Positions 19,595 to 29,037 of a stretch of DNA of 64,000 bases are shown one piece after another. The DNA is from Lachnospiraceae bacterium (GTDB lineage Bacteria; Bacillota_A; Clostridia; Lachnospirales; Lachnospiraceae), in contig JAILPG010000313.1 of the NCBI GenBank assembly GCA_024699595.1, positions 30,131 to 94,130 on the forward strand, in the 5' to 3' direction. The number at the start of each line of letters is the position of its first letter. Positions within the stretch are counted from its first letter, which is position 1. A program made the translations under genes and the position numbers. Under the pieces are notes generated by a model that searched no databases, was not told the origin of the DNA, and saw nothing but the letters and a program-made list of their open reading frames with translations.

Positions 19595-20618
19595 AAAATG
19601 GTTTGTAAGCATCATATCAGTGATCACGGCGTTTTCGCTTCTTGGCTGCAGCACAAAGAGCATGAACAGTACCGAGAAGCCTTCGCAGGAAAAAGAGGGC
19701 ATACAGATAGGCCTTTCGATCGATTCGCTTCTTATTGAAAGATGGTCAAGAGAGAGAGATCTGTTCGTATCTAAGGCTCAGGAGCTCGGAGCTGAGGTAA
19801 ATGTCCAGAATGCGAACGGGGTAGTGGATGAACAGATAAAACAGATAAGATACTTTATAGATAAGAAGGTGGATGTGATAGTCGTCATATCAATAGATGA
19901 TCTGGCACTAAAGGATGTTATCACCGATGCCAAGAAGGAAGGGATCAAGATCATCGCCTACGACAGGCCTATCAGAAATGTAAATGCGGATCTGTTTCTG
20001 TCTGTCGACAATGAGAGGGTCGGTGAGCTTATGGCCGAATACATTAAGAAGTATGTCGGAAAAGACGGCACGATCATCCAGGTGAAGGGATCGCCTACGG
20101 ATTACAATGTCCAGATGGTTCAGGACGGATTCGAAAGGATCCTCTCCACCACTAATATAAAGATTGATTATGCGGAGTTTTCCGACGGATGGGTTGCAGA
20201 GAACGGCTTTGATGTCACGGACAGATATTTAAAGACCGGAAAGATCCCTGATGCCATCATGTGCGGCAATGACAATCTTGCTGCAAATGCGATAAGAGCT
20301 CTTATTGAGCACAGACTGGGAGGAAAGGTCTGCGTGGTGGGACAGGATGCGGATCTGGAGGCCTGCCAGAGGATAGTAGAGGGAATGCAGTACATGACAG
20401 TATACAAACCCGTCGAAAAGCTTGCGGTAAGAGCTGCAGAGCGTGCCGTAGACATGGCAAACGGTATTCCTTTGGGCCTCAGGGAAACGTTTAATGACGG
20501 AACCTACGATGTTCCCTATGAGAAGCTCGATCCTGTCGCCGTCACAAAGGATAACATGGATGAGGTCATAACGGGCAAGTACCACCAGAGGAATGAGATA
20601 TACTTAAACATACAATGA
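19584..20618 (+). CDS. Sugar-binding lipoprotein (ChvE/xylose-binding type)
   Basis: A 344-residue solute-binding lipoprotein of the type I periplasmic-binding fold. The signal peptide ends in the lipobox LLGC. Family segments include VDVIVVISIDDLALKDVI, IIAYDRPI, FLSVDNERVGELMAEYI, AIMCGNDNLAANAIRAL and VVGQDADLEACQRIVEGMQYMTVYKP. The start is a GTG at 19584 preceded by AAGGAG at ten bases; a TTG follows directly. It overlaps the response regulator and is followed by a terminator-like hairpin, so it belongs to the sensing unit and may deliver ligand to the kinase or serve as an accessory binding protein. It is clearly related to the binding protein encoded at 20807. Confidence 0.88.
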   Translation: MLSKKWFVSIISVITAFSLLGCSTKSMNSTEKPSQEKEGIQIGLSIDSLLIERWSRERDLFVSKAQELGAEVNVQNANGVVDEQIKQIRYFIDKKVDVIVVISIDDLALKDVITDAKKEGIKIIAYDRPIRNVNADLFLSVDNERVGELMAEYIKKYVGKDGTIIQVKGSPTDYNVQMVQDGFERILSTTNIKIDYAEFSDGWVAENGFDVTDRYLKTGKIPDAIMCGNDNLAANAIRALIEHRLGGKVCVVGQDADLEACQRIVEGMQYMTVYKPVEKLAVRAAERAVDMANGIPLGLRETFNDGTYDVPYEKLDPVAVTKDNMDEVITGKYHQRNEIYLNIQ

Positions 20619-20633
20619 ACAAAAAATTCATCA

Positions 20634-20678
20634 GCATAATTTTGTCATGGCCATGACAAAATTGTGCTATTTTTTTTG
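20634..20678 (+). terminator. Long perfect hairpin, probable terminator
   Basis: An inverted repeat of 17 base pairs per arm (one G-T pair) with TGGCCA at its centre is followed within three bases by eight T residues. It separates the sensing unit from the binding-protein gene. Because the centre is palindromic DNA, an operator role is also possible. Confidence 0.7.
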
Positions 20679-20806
20679 CATCCGCATTTTTCATAACATA
20701 AAAATTTGAAGAAAGAGACAAGTCTTTATAGAAGCAGGGATGATATTATATGAAACGTAGCGGGTAACACAGTGTTATCCGGAAAAATTTTCAGGGAGGA
20801 CGAAAA

Positions 20807-21970
20807 ATGTCAAAGAAAGTATTATCAGTATTACTTGCAACAGCAATGACAGCTTCTCTTTTAGTTGGATGTGCAGGCACAGTTCCTACAGCTACTGTAG
20901 ATCAGCCCACAGCAACAGAGGAGAACAAGGATGACGCTCAGCCTACAGAAGACAAGACTGACGATGCAACTCCTACATCAGACGCAGCTGGCGCTAAGGT
21001 TGGTGTAGCAATGCCTACAAAGGATCTTCAGAGATGGAACCAGGATGGTGCCAACATGAAGGAAAAGCTCGAGGCAGCTGGTTATGAAGTAGATCTTCAG
21101 TATGCATCAAACAGCGTTGAGACTCAGGTTGGACAGATCGAGAACATGATCAACGGCGGATGCAGCGTACTCGTTATCGCTTCTATCGACGGTGAGTCAC
21201 TCGGAACAGTTCTTGAGACAGCTAAGGCTGCAGGGATCCCTGTTATCGCTTATGACCGTCTTATCATGAAGACCGATGCAGTTAGCTACTATGCAACATT
21301 TGATAACTACATGGTAGGTACAAAGCAGGGACAGTACATCATCGATACTCTTGATCTTGACAATGCTGAGGGACCTTTCACAATGGAAATCACAGCTGGT
21401 GATCCCGGTGACAACAATGCAGGTTTCTTCTACAACGGCGCTATGGATCTTCTTAAGCCCTACATCGATGAAGGCAAGATCGAAGTTAAGTCCGGACAGG
21501 TTGAGTTCACAGACGTTGCAACAGCTTCATGGGCAACTGAGACAGCTCAGTCAAGAATGGAGAACATCCTTTCAACTTACTATGCAGACGGAACAAACCT
21601 TGATATCTGCCTGTGCTCAAACGACTCTACAGCACTTGGTGTTGAGAACGCTTTAGCAGCTAACTACACAGGAGATTATCCTATCGTTACAGGTCAGGAC
21701 TGCGATATCGCAAACGTAAAGAACATGATCGACGGCAAGCAGTCAATGTCAATCTTCAAGGATACACGTACACTTGCTGAGCAGGTTGTTAAGATGGTTA
21801 CTCAGATCCTTAACGGTGAGGAAGTTGAAGTTAACGATACAGAGACCTATGACAACGGTGACGGATACATTGTTCCTTCATTCCTTTGCGAGCCTGTATT
21901 TGCTGATATCAACAACTACGAAGAGCTTCTTATCGAGAGCGGCTACTACACAGAGGCTGACCTTCAGTAA
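20807..21970 (+). CDS. Sugar ABC transporter substrate-binding lipoprotein
   Basis: Main solute-binding lipoprotein of the ABC transporter encoded downstream, 387 residues. The signal peptide ends in the lipobox LVGC and is followed by a Thr/Asp/Glu-rich linker of about 45 residues. The rest is a type I periplasmic-binding domain of the ChvE/XylF class (AMPTKDLQRWNQDG, VLVIASIDGESLGTVL, VIAYDRLI, VTGQDCDIANVKNMIDGKQSMSIFKD). These proteins bind monosaccharides such as xylose, arabinose, galactose or glucose. The ribosome site is AGGGAGG. By eye the codons are far more restricted than in neighbouring genes (Thr ACA, Ala GCA/GCT, Gly GGT/GGC), as expected for an abundant protein. Confidence 0.93.
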   Translation: MSKKVLSVLLATAMTASLLVGCAGTVPTATVDQPTATEENKDDAQPTEDKTDDATPTSDAAGAKVGVAMPTKDLQRWNQDGANMKEKLEAAGYEVDLQYASNSVETQVGQIENMINGGCSVLVIASIDGESLGTVLETAKAAGIPVIAYDRLIMKTDAVSYYATFDNYMVGTKQGQYIIDTLDLDNAEGPFTMEITAGDPGDNNAGFFYNGAMDLLKPYIDEGKIEVKSGQVEFTDVATASWATETAQSRMENILSTYYADGTNLDICLCSNDSTALGVENALAANYTGDYPIVTGQDCDIANVKNMIDGKQSMSIFKDTRTLAEQVVKMVTQILNGEEVEVNDTETYDNGDGYIVPSFLCEPVFADINNYEELLIESGYYTEADLQ

Positions 21971-22028
21971 GAAAACAACATATAGTTAACGATGAATATG
22001 ATTCGTCGCAGGCTATAAAGAACAATAG

Positions 22029-22058
22029 ACAGGCGGGCGCAAACCCGCCTGTTTATTT
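22029..22058 (+). terminator. Hairpin between binding protein and ATPase genes
   Basis: ACAGGCGGG at 22029-22037 pairs perfectly with CCCGCCTGT at 22044-22052, followed by TTATTTG. With this weak T tract it may partly terminate transcription or protect the 3' end of the binding-protein message, giving more binding protein than transporter. Confidence 0.7.
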
Positions 22059-22102
22059 GAAAAGCTAAAAAGAACAGTAATGGATTTTAGGAGGGATACA
22101 TT

Positions 22103-23644
22103 TTGGCCAAGATAATTCTTGAAATGAAAAACATAACCAAAACCTTCCCCGGTGTAAAGGCACTTGATAACGTTAATTTACAGGTAGAGGAAGGAGAGAT
22201 CCATGCACTGGTCGGTGAGAACGGTGCAGGGAAATCGACCCTGATGAATGTACTGAGCGGAATATACCCCTATGGTACATATGACGGGGACATCATCTAT
22301 AACGGTGAGATCTGCAAATTCAATAAGATAAAGGATTCCGAGGAAAAGGGAATAGTAATAATCCATCAGGAGTTAGCACTTATCCCGTATATGTCGATAG
22401 GTGAGAACATGTTCCTCGGAAACGAAAGAGGAAAGGCAGCAGCGATCGACTGGAATGAGACCTACGGTGAGGCTGACAAGTATTTAAAGATGGTAGGTCT
22501 TTCGGACAGCTCGAGAACTCTTGTAAAGGAGCTTGGTACCGGTAAACAGCAGCTTGTCGAGATAGCAAAGGCACTTGCAAAAAATGCAAAGCTTCTTATC
22601 CTTGATGAGCCTACATCTTCTCTTAATGAGAAAGATTCAAGAGCTCTTCTGGATCTTCTGCTGCGTTTCAAGAAAGAGAACGGATTAACATCGATAATCA
22701 TATCTCACAAGCTTAATGAGGTTTCCTATGTTGCCGATAAGATCACGGTCATCCGTGACGGCTCCACCATAGAGACCCTCGACAAGGCTACTGAGGAGAT
22801 TTCTGAGGATAGAATAATAAAGGGAATGGTAGGCCGTGAGATCACGGACCGTTTCCCGAAGAGACATGATGTAAAGATCGGAGATGTCAACCTTGAGGTA
22901 AAGGACTGGAGTGTATATCATCCGCTCTATCCCGAAAAGAAGGTTGTTGACAACGTATCCTTCAATGTCAGGAAGGGAGAGGTTGTCGGTATCTACGGTC
23001 TTATGGGTGCGGGACGTACCGAGCTTGCCATGAGCATATTCGGAAAGAGTTACGGAACCGGTATCACAGGCACCATGACCTTAAACGGAAGACAGGTCAA
23101 TCTGAAGAATGCCAGGGAAGCTATCAAAAATAAGATCGCATATGTTACCGAGGATCGTAAGGGTAACGGACTGGTACTCAATAATCCCATTAAGATCAAC
23201 AACACGCTTGCAAATCTCGAGGAAGTAAGCGCAAGAAGCATAATAGACAAGGATAAGGAATATCAGGTAGCCGTAGAGTACAAGGATAAGCTCAAGACCA
23301 AGACACCTTCGGTTGAACAGAATGTCGGAAACCTTTCGGGAGGCAACCAGCAGAAGGTGCTTCTTGCAAAGTGGATGTTTGCAAAACCGGATGTGCTCTT
23401 ACTGGACGAGCCTACCCGTGGTATCGATGTCGGAGCCAAGTATGAGATCTACTGCATCATCAACGATCTTGTAAAGGAAGGCAAATCCGTTGTCATGATA
23501 TCTTCGGAGCTTCCCGAGACCATAGGCATGAGCGACAGGATATATGTCATGAACGAAGGTAAATTCGTCGGCGAGTTAAAGCAGGAAGAAGCAAGCCAGG
23601 AATCCATAATGGCCTGCATCATGAAATCGGGAAGGGGTGAGTGA
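22103..23644 (+). CDS. Sugar ABC transporter ATP-binding protein
   Basis: Cytoplasmic ATPase of 513 residues with two fused nucleotide-binding domains, as in XylG, MglA, GguA and MmsA. The first domain has Walker [10 protein letters not shown] near 37, the signature [14 protein letters not shown] and Walker [12 protein letters not shown]. The second has the degenerate Walker [10 protein letters not shown] typical of this class and the signature [14 protein letters not shown] with [15 protein letters not shown]. The start is TTG at 22103, supported by GGAGGG seven bases upstream; the next ATG is seven codons on. It powers import by the two permeases that follow; the substrate is a monosaccharide of uncertain identity. 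Confidence 0.94.
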   Translation: MAKIILEMKNITKTFPGVKALDNVNLQVEEGEIHALVGENGAGKSTLMNVLSGIYPYGTYDGDIIYNGEICKFNKIKDSEEKGIVIIHQELALIPYMSIGENMFLGNERGKAAAIDWNETYGEADKYLKMVGLSDSSRTLVKELGTGKQQLVEIAKALAKNAKLLILDEPTSSLNEKDSRALLDLLLRFKKENGLTSIIISHKLNEVSYVADKITVIRDGSTIETLDKATEEISEDRIIKGMVGREITDRFPKRHDVKIGDVNLEVKDWSVYHPLYPEKKVVDNVSFNVRKGEVVGIYGLMGAGRTELAMSIFGKSYGTGITGTMTLNGRQVNLKNAREAIKNKIAYVTEDRKGNGLVLNNPIKINNTLANLEEVSARSIIDKDKEYQVAVEYKDKLKTKTPSVEQNVGNLSGGNQQKVLLAKWMFAKPDVLLLDEPTRGIDVGAKYEIYCIINDLVKEGKSVVMISSELPETIGMSDRIYVMNEGKFVGELKQEEASQESIMACIMKSGRGE

Positions 23645-23646
23645 CG

Positions 23647-24819
23647 ATGTCAAATACAAAACTGATCGGTGTGTTAAAAAAATATGCGATGGCGATCGTC
23701 CTTGTACTTGTGATACTGCTGTTTTACATACTGACAGACAAGGCAATACTGATCCCCCAGAATATCAATAACCTGCTTTCACAGAACGCATATGTATTTG
23801 TTCTCGGAACAGGAATGTTACTCTGCATCCTGACAGGAGGTAACATCGACCTTGCTGTAGGTTCTGTTGTCTGCTTCGCAGGAGCGGTCGGCGGCGTTGT
23901 TATTGATAAGGACGTGAACATTGTCGTAGCATTTCTCGTAATGCTCATTGTCGGTCTTCTGATCGGTATGTGGCAGGGCTTCTGGATAGCCTTTGTAAAT
24001 GTTCCGCCCTTTATAGCGACCCTGTCAGGCATGTATGCCTTCAGAGGTCTTTCAAACGTTGTTCTTAAGGGACAGGCCATGAGCCTTACCAAGGAAACAG
24101 CTTTTCTTAATGCATTCGGAGGAGGAGCTGACTGTTATATACCTGATTTCTTCCACGGTGAATCATTAAATATCACCTGTATGTTAGCAGGTATCATAGG
24201 TGTGATCGTATTTGTCGCAATGACGATGTATAGCAGGATAAATACCAAAAAGAGAGGATATGATACCGCCCCGTTTATCATGGATCTGTTAAAGATGGTC
24301 ATCATATCCGCAGTTGTGCTGTATCTTACATACAAGCTTGCATCCTATAAGGGTATACCCACTTCACTCATCTGGGTGCTGTTAGTGGTACTGATATTCG
24401 GATATGTGACACAGAAGACCGTGATAGGCCGTGACCTGTACGCAGTCGGCGGAAATAAAAAGGCAGCCCAGCTGTCCGGTGTTAACTTAAAGAAGATATA
24501 CTTCTTTGCATATTCCTTTATGGGACTTCTTGCAGGCCTTGCCGGAACTCTTACCATAGCAAGATTCCAGGGTGCGCAGCCTACCTTTGGTCAGGGTTAT
24601 GAGATGGATGCCATCGGTGCCTGCTTCATAGGTGGTGCTTCGGCATACGGCGGTATCGGAACCGTTCCCGGAGTTATCATAGGTGCTCTTTTAACAGGTG
24701 TCATCAACCAGGGTATGGTGCTCTGCAGTGTGGACGCAAACCTTCAGAAGGTTGTAAAGGGTCTGGTGCTGCTTGCTGCGGTAGTCTTTGATGTTCTGTC
24801 AAAGAAAGAGAAAAAATAA
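23647..24819 (+). CDS. Sugar ABC transporter permease 1
   Basis: Membrane permease of 390 residues of the branched-chain/ribose transporter class (BPD_transp_2), close to GguB, MmsB and XylH. It has about ten hydrophobic segments, and typical family stretches are LTGGNIDLAVGSVVCFAGA, VPPFIATLSGMYAFRGL and ACFIGGASAYGGIGTVPGVIIGALLTGVINQGM. I start at the ATG at 23647, where AGGGG lies nine bases upstream; a GTG at 23641 overlapping the ATPase stop is too close to the ribosome site. It is followed 18 bases later by a paralogue of the same size. Confidence 0.93.
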   Translation: MSNTKLIGVLKKYAMAIVLVLVILLFYILTDKAILIPQNINNLLSQNAYVFVLGTGMLLCILTGGNIDLAVGSVVCFAGAVGGVVIDKDVNIVVAFLVMLIVGLLIGMWQGFWIAFVNVPPFIATLSGMYAFRGLSNVVLKGQAMSLTKETAFLNAFGGGADCYIPDFFHGESLNITCMLAGIIGVIVFVAMTMYSRINTKKRGYDTAPFIMDLLKMVIISAVVLYLTYKLASYKGIPTSLIWVLLVVLIFGYVTQKTVIGRDLYAVGGNKKAAQLSGVNLKKIYFFAYSFMGLLAGLAGTLTIARFQGAQPTFGQGYEMDAIGACFIGGASAYGGIGTVPGVIIGALLTGVINQGMVLCSVDANLQKVVKGLVLLAAVVFDVLSKKEKK

Positions 24820-24837
24820 CAGAGGAAGGATAAAGAT

Positions 24838-26004
24838 ATGGAAAAAGTAGGTAAGATTTTTAAAGAACATACTATGCAGATCGTTCTGGTCCTTGTTGTT
24901 ATTTTCTTCTATTTCACAACCAAAGGACAGATACTTTCCGCAATGAATTTTGAAGCCCTGATCACACAGAATGCTTATGTATACATAATCGCAACAGGTA
25001 TGTTCATGTGTATGCTTATAAAAGGTAATATCGACCTTTCCGTAGGTGCCACGGTTTGTCTCGTGGATGCCATAGGTGCATATCTGCTTGTAAACAAGGG
25101 CTGGCCCGTTCCGATCGCGATGCTTGCAATGGTACTTATCGGATGCGGAATAGGTGCGGTACTCGGATGGTTTATAGCTTATTTAAACATCCCCCCCTGG
25201 ATCGCAACCCTGAGCGGATTCCTTGCTTTCAGAGGACTCGGAACAATGATCGTTACGGCAGCATCTACGACTGCTTCTATCTCCGTTAACTCGATCGACG
25301 GATTCAAGAAACTCTTTAACAGTCATATTCCCAAGGCTGCATGTATCCCGATAGGAATAATCTGCTGTGCACTGTTTGTTTTCCTGCAGATAAGGGACAG
25401 GGCCGTAAAGATCAAAAAAGGATATGAGACCGAATCAATTGTCGCCCTCATTGTAAGGTGCGTGATCATTTCGTTAGTCATAATGCTGTTTGCGATCAAA
25501 TACGCAGGTGCAGTTGACAAGATCGCGCTCGGTATTCCCATGATGCTCATATGGGTTATTGTGGTACTCCTTGTATATAATTTCATCGCATCAAAGACAG
25601 TCCTTGGCCGTTACTTCTATGCGATGGGCGGAAATATGGAAGCTACAAGGCTTTCAGGTATAGATACCAAGCTCGTGCTTTTCTTTGCATATCTTAACAT
25701 GCAGTTCTTATCGGTTGTTGCAGGATGGACATCACTTGCAAAGATGTCAACCGCCAACGCATTCATCGGTCAGAACTACGAGCTTGATGCGATCTCTGCC
25801 TGCATAGTCGGAGGTGTCAGCGCGTACGGCGGAGCCGGAAGTGTATTTGGAATGGTTGTCGGTGCTACGCTTATAGGTGTTATCAACCTTGGTATGTCAA
25901 TAATGAGTATCGACATGAACTGGCAGAAGGTCGTAAAAGGCCTGGTACTGCTTGCGGCGGTAGTATTTGAGATAATGAACAACCGCCCGAAGACGAAAGC
26001 TTGA
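24838..26004 (+). CDS. Sugar ABC transporter permease 2
   Basis: A second permease of 388 residues, homologous to the preceding one throughout (GNIDLSVGATVCLVDAIGA, IPPWIATLSGFLAFRGLG, ACIVGGVSAYGGAGSVFGMVVGATLIGVINLGM). Both end in KVVKGLVLLAAVVF followed by a short tail. A tandem gene duplication with divergence is the simplest reading. The pair could form a heterodimeric channel with the double ATPase, whereas many relatives use a single permease gene. AGAGGAAGGA precedes the start codon. A hairpin closes the operon. Confidence 0.93.
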   Translation: MEKVGKIFKEHTMQIVLVLVVIFFYFTTKGQILSAMNFEALITQNAYVYIIATGMFMCMLIKGNIDLSVGATVCLVDAIGAYLLVNKGWPVPIAMLAMVLIGCGIGAVLGWFIAYLNIPPWIATLSGFLAFRGLGTMIVTAASTTASISVNSIDGFKKLFNSHIPKAACIPIGIICCALFVFLQIRDRAVKIKKGYETESIVALIVRCVIISLVIMLFAIKYAGAVDKIALGIPMMLIWVIVVLLVYNFIASKTVLGRYFYAMGGNMEATRLSGIDTKLVLFFAYLNMQFLSVVAGWTSLAKMSTANAFIGQNYELDAISACIVGGVSAYGGAGSVFGMVVGATLIGVINLGMSIMSIDMNWQKVVKGLVLLAAVVFEIMNNRPKTKA

Positions 26005-26048
26005 TCTAATTCCTTTATTCGTCTCTTAAAATCCATTATTACTAAGGG

Positions 26049-26092
26049 GAGCCCTTCTTTCTCCGCATATGCGGGATAGAAGGGCTCTTCAA
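26049..26092 (+). terminator. Terminator-like hairpin after the ABC transporter operon
   Basis: GAGCCCTTCT at 26049-26058 pairs with AGAAGGGCTC at 26078-26087 and encloses an inner CCGC/GCGG hairpin. Only a weak T run follows. Confidence 0.65.
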
Positions 26093-26125
26093 GTTGTGGT
26101 AATCTTATAGAGAGGTAGACTGGAT

Positions 26126-28051
26126 ATGGACAAAACCGCATTTAACATTGAAGAAGAACTGAAAAAGCTTCCCACGGAGCCCGGTGTATACATAATGCAT
26201 GACGAGAACGATATCATCATCTACGTCGGCAAGGCTGTGATTTTAAAGAACAGGGTGCGCTCCTATTTCAGGGAGAGCACTAACAAGACCGCAAAGATCC
26301 GGCAGATGGTAGATCATATATCCTGGTTTGAATATGTTGTCACAGGCTCGGAGCTGGAGGCCTTAGTCCTTGAAAATAACCTGATAAAGGAGCATCAGCC
26401 CAAATACAATACTCTGCTTAAGGATGACAAGACCTATCCCTACATAAAGGTATCGGTAAATGAGGATTTCCCAAGGATATATCTGACGAGACAGGTTAAA
26501 AAGGACGGAGCAAGGTATTTCGGTCCCTTTACATCCGCGGCAGCGGTAAAGGATACCATAGAGCTTTTGCAGAAGCTGTATGGCATTAGACCCTGTGGGA
26601 AGAAGATAAAGGCAGGAGAAGATGATAAGTCTGAGGTTATGACAGATGCGGGATATCCTTCGGATACGGATCCGAAAGGAACCTGCCTGTATTATCACCT
26701 AGGAAGATGCAAGGCTCCGTGCGTTAGAGCAGTGTCCAAGGAAGAATACGCAGGAATGGTGAAAAAAGCCCTGGATTTCTTAAACGGAAACTACAGGCCT
26801 GTGATCAATGATCTTAAGGAAAAAATGCAGATGGCCTCCGAGGAGCTTGATTATGAAAAGGCCATTGAATACAGGGATCTTATCGACAGCGTGACACAGG
26901 TAACGCAGAAGCAGAGGATAACGGATGCAGGCTCTGATGACAGGGACATAATCGCGATGGCAAGGGATGCAGGTTCCGTGATCATTCAGGTATTTTACAT
27001 ACGGGGCGGAAAGATAATCGGACGTGAGCACCATTATATGGAAAACGCGTATGATGCTTCCGATGCGGATCTCATCAGGAATTTCATCCTTCAGTTTTAT
27101 TCAGGAACTCCCTATATCCCGGGAGAGCTTCTGATCCCCGTAAACATAGAGGATTCGGAAGTCATGGAGGAATGGCTTACAAAAAAGAGAGGAAACCGGG
27201 TTCATATCCTGATACCGCAGAAAGGAAAGAAGGAAAAGCTTATAGAGCTTGCAGAAAGGAATGCGCAGATCGTTTTAAGACAGGATCTTGAAAAAGTAAA
27301 AAATGAGGAAAAACGGACCAAAGGTGCGGTAAAGGAGATATCAGATCTTCTGGGCCTTTATGATATCTGCAGGATGGAGGCTTATGATATCTCAAACATA
27401 AGCGGATACGATTCCGTAGGCTCCATGGTCGTATATGAAAACGGAAAGCCGAAGAAAAATGATTACAGGAAATTCAAAATAAAGACAGTTGAAGGGCCTG
27501 ATGACTATGCCTCGCTCTATGAAGTGCTTGACAGGCGCTTTAAGCACGGTCTTACGGAGAGTGAGGAAGAGAAAGACCGGGGTGCGGATGCTTCGGGAAG
27601 ATTCTCCCGCTTCCCGGATCTTATAATGATGGATGGAGGAAAAGGCCAGGTCAATATGGCGCTTGAGGTCTTAAGAAATCTGGGCCTTGATATACCCGTA
27701 TGTGGGATGGTAAAGGATGACAATCACAGGACAAGAGGCCTTTATTACAATAATACGGAGCTTCCGATAGATAAGAATTCTGAAGGCTTTAAGCTGATAA
27801 CAAGGATACAGGATGAGGCCCACAGATTTGCCATAGAATATCACAGGCATTTAAGGAAGGGATCACAGGTACATTCGGTACTTGATGACATTAAAGGAAT
27901 AGGCGTAAAGAGAAGAAAGGCGCTCATGCATTATTTTGAATCCATAGAAGACATCAAGAAGGCGGATGTGGAAGAACTTAAGAAAGTACCTTCGATGGAT
28001 ACGGCCTCGGCAGAGGCGGTTTATGGATTTTTTCACGGTGCTGTGCTATGA
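26126..28051 (+). CDS. uvrC: Excinuclease ABC subunit C
   Basis: Endonuclease that makes both incisions around bulky DNA lesions in nucleotide excision repair, working with UvrA and UvrB. The 641 residues show the expected order: an N-terminal GIY-YIG nuclease domain (EPGVYIMHDENDIIIYVGKA from about residue 15), a Cys-rich segment (CLYYHLGRCKAPC), a UVR domain near 210-245, the RNase H-like C-terminal nuclease (AYDISNISGYDSVGSMVVYENG), and helix-hairpin-helix repeats near the end (IKGIGVKRRKALMHYF). It opens the typical clostridial run with hprK, glucokinase, murB, rapZ, whiA and an HPr gene; 38 bases separate it from hprK. Confidence 0.97.
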   Translation: MDKTAFNIEEELKKLPTEPGVYIMHDENDIIIYVGKAVILKNRVRSYFRESTNKTAKIRQMVDHISWFEYVVTGSELEALVLENNLIKEHQPKYNTLLKDDKTYPYIKVSVNEDFPRIYLTRQVKKDGARYFGPFTSAAAVKDTIELLQKLYGIRPCGKKIKAGEDDKSEVMTDAGYPSDTDPKGTCLYYHLGRCKAPCVRAVSKEEYAGMVKKALDFLNGNYRPVINDLKEKMQMASEELDYEKAIEYRDLIDSVTQVTQKQRITDAGSDDRDIIAMARDAGSVIIQVFYIRGGKIIGREHHYMENAYDASDADLIRNFILQFYSGTPYIPGELLIPVNIEDSEVMEEWLTKKRGNRVHILIPQKGKKEKLIELAERNAQIVLRQDLEKVKNEEKRTKGAVKEISDLLGLYDICRMEAYDISNISGYDSVGSMVVYENGKPKKNDYRKFKIKTVEGPDDYASLYEVLDRRFKHGLTESEEEKDRGADASGRFSRFPDLIMMDGGKGQVNMALEVLRNLGLDIPVCGMVKDDNHRTRGLYYNNTELPIDKNSEGFKLITRIQDEAHRFAIEYHRHLRKGSQVHSVLDDIKGIGVKRRKALMHYFESIEDIKKADVEELKKVPSMDTASAEAVYGFFHGAVL

Positions 28052-28089
28052 TTAGATGACAGTAACATATCCCGAGGCAGGAGGTTTAT

Positions 28090-29037
28090 ATGGCACAGAC
28101 AGTAGCGGTAAAGGAATTAATAGAGAAGTTCAATCTTAAGGATCTTACTCCTGAGATAGATGTAAAAAAGACAAAGATCACAAAGCCTGACATAAACCGT
28201 CCGGCCATACAGTTAGCGGGTTTTCTGGATAACTATGATGCAACCCGTGTGCAGATAATTGGTTTTGTTGAATATTCATATCTGGGGTCGCTTACTCCCG
28301 AGCAGAGGAAAGAGAGATATGAGGCGGTAATGACCGAGGAAACGCCATGTTTTATTTTCGCAAGAGACTTAAAACCCGGCGATATCTTCCTGGGAGTTGC
28401 AAGAAAAAAGGGCGTTCCGGTGCTTGTATCCTCCCTTGAGACTTCCAATCTGATGGCTGAGGTCATCAAATGGCTGAATGTAAAGCTTGCACCCTGTATC
28501 TCCGTTCACGGAGTCCTCGTCGACGTATACGGCGAAGGCGTGCTGATAACCGGCGAGAGCGGCATAGGTAAATCGGAGGCGGCACTTGAGCTCATAAAGA
28601 GAGGACACCGTCTGGTAACAGATGATGTTGTGGAGATAAGAAAGGTAAGCGATGATACCCTGGTAGGTTCGGCGCCCGATATCACCAAGCATCTGATCGA
28701 ACTGCGAGGGATCGGCATAGTTGATGTAAAGATGCTGTTTGGTGTTTCCTGTGTCAAGGAGACCCAGAACATCGATCTTGTCATAAGGCTTGAGGAATGG
28801 GACAGAGACAAGGATTATGACAGGATAGGACTTGAGGAGGAATACACGGAATATCTCGGCAATAAGGTCGTCTGCCACAATATTCCGATAAGACCAGGAA
28901 GAAACCTTGCCATCATCTGTGAATCCGCTGCGGTTAACCACAGACAGAAGATGATGGGTTATAATGCGGCCCAGGAGCTCTATAACAGGGTTCAGCAGTC
29001 TATGAAGAAGAGGGAAGAAGAGGAGGATGATGAGTGA
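28090..29037 (+). CDS. hprK: HPr kinase/phosphorylase
   Basis: Bifunctional enzyme that phosphorylates HPr and Crh on Ser46 when glycolytic intermediates are high and removes the phosphate when they are low, thereby controlling carbon catabolite repression. The 315 residues carry an N-terminal domain, a Walker A loop GESGIGKS, and the HprK signature near residues 205-215 (VDVKMLFGV) with VIRLEEWDRDKDYDRIG after it. A strong AGGAGG site precedes the ATG. Two HPr-like proteins in this same window keep the Ser46 region but lack the His used by the PTS, so this kinase is their probable partner. It overlaps the glucokinase gene by one base. Confidence 0.97.
   Translation: MAQTVAVKELIEKFNLKDLTPEIDVKKTKITKPDINRPAIQLAGFLDNYDATRVQIIGFVEYSYLGSLTPEQRKERYEAVMTEETPCFIFARDLKPGDIFLGVARKKGVPVLVSSLETSNLMAEVIKWLNVKLAPCISVHGVLVDVYGEGVLITGESGIGKSEAALELIKRGHRLVTDDVVEIRKVSDDTLVGSAPDITKHLIELRGIGIVDVKMLFGVSCVKETQNIDLVIRLEEWDRDKDYDRIGLEEEYTEYLGNKVVCHNIPIRPGRNLAIICESAAVNHRQKMMGYNAAQELYNRVQQSMKKREEEEDDE

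Noticed and set aside
23641..23646. GTG start for permease 1 overlapping the ATPase stop
   Set aside because: The ribosome site would be only three bases away; the ATG six bases later has proper spacing.
28369..28941. 190-residue open frame on the minus strand
   Set aside because: It is antisense to hprK, whose family motifs are unambiguous, and shows no protein motif.
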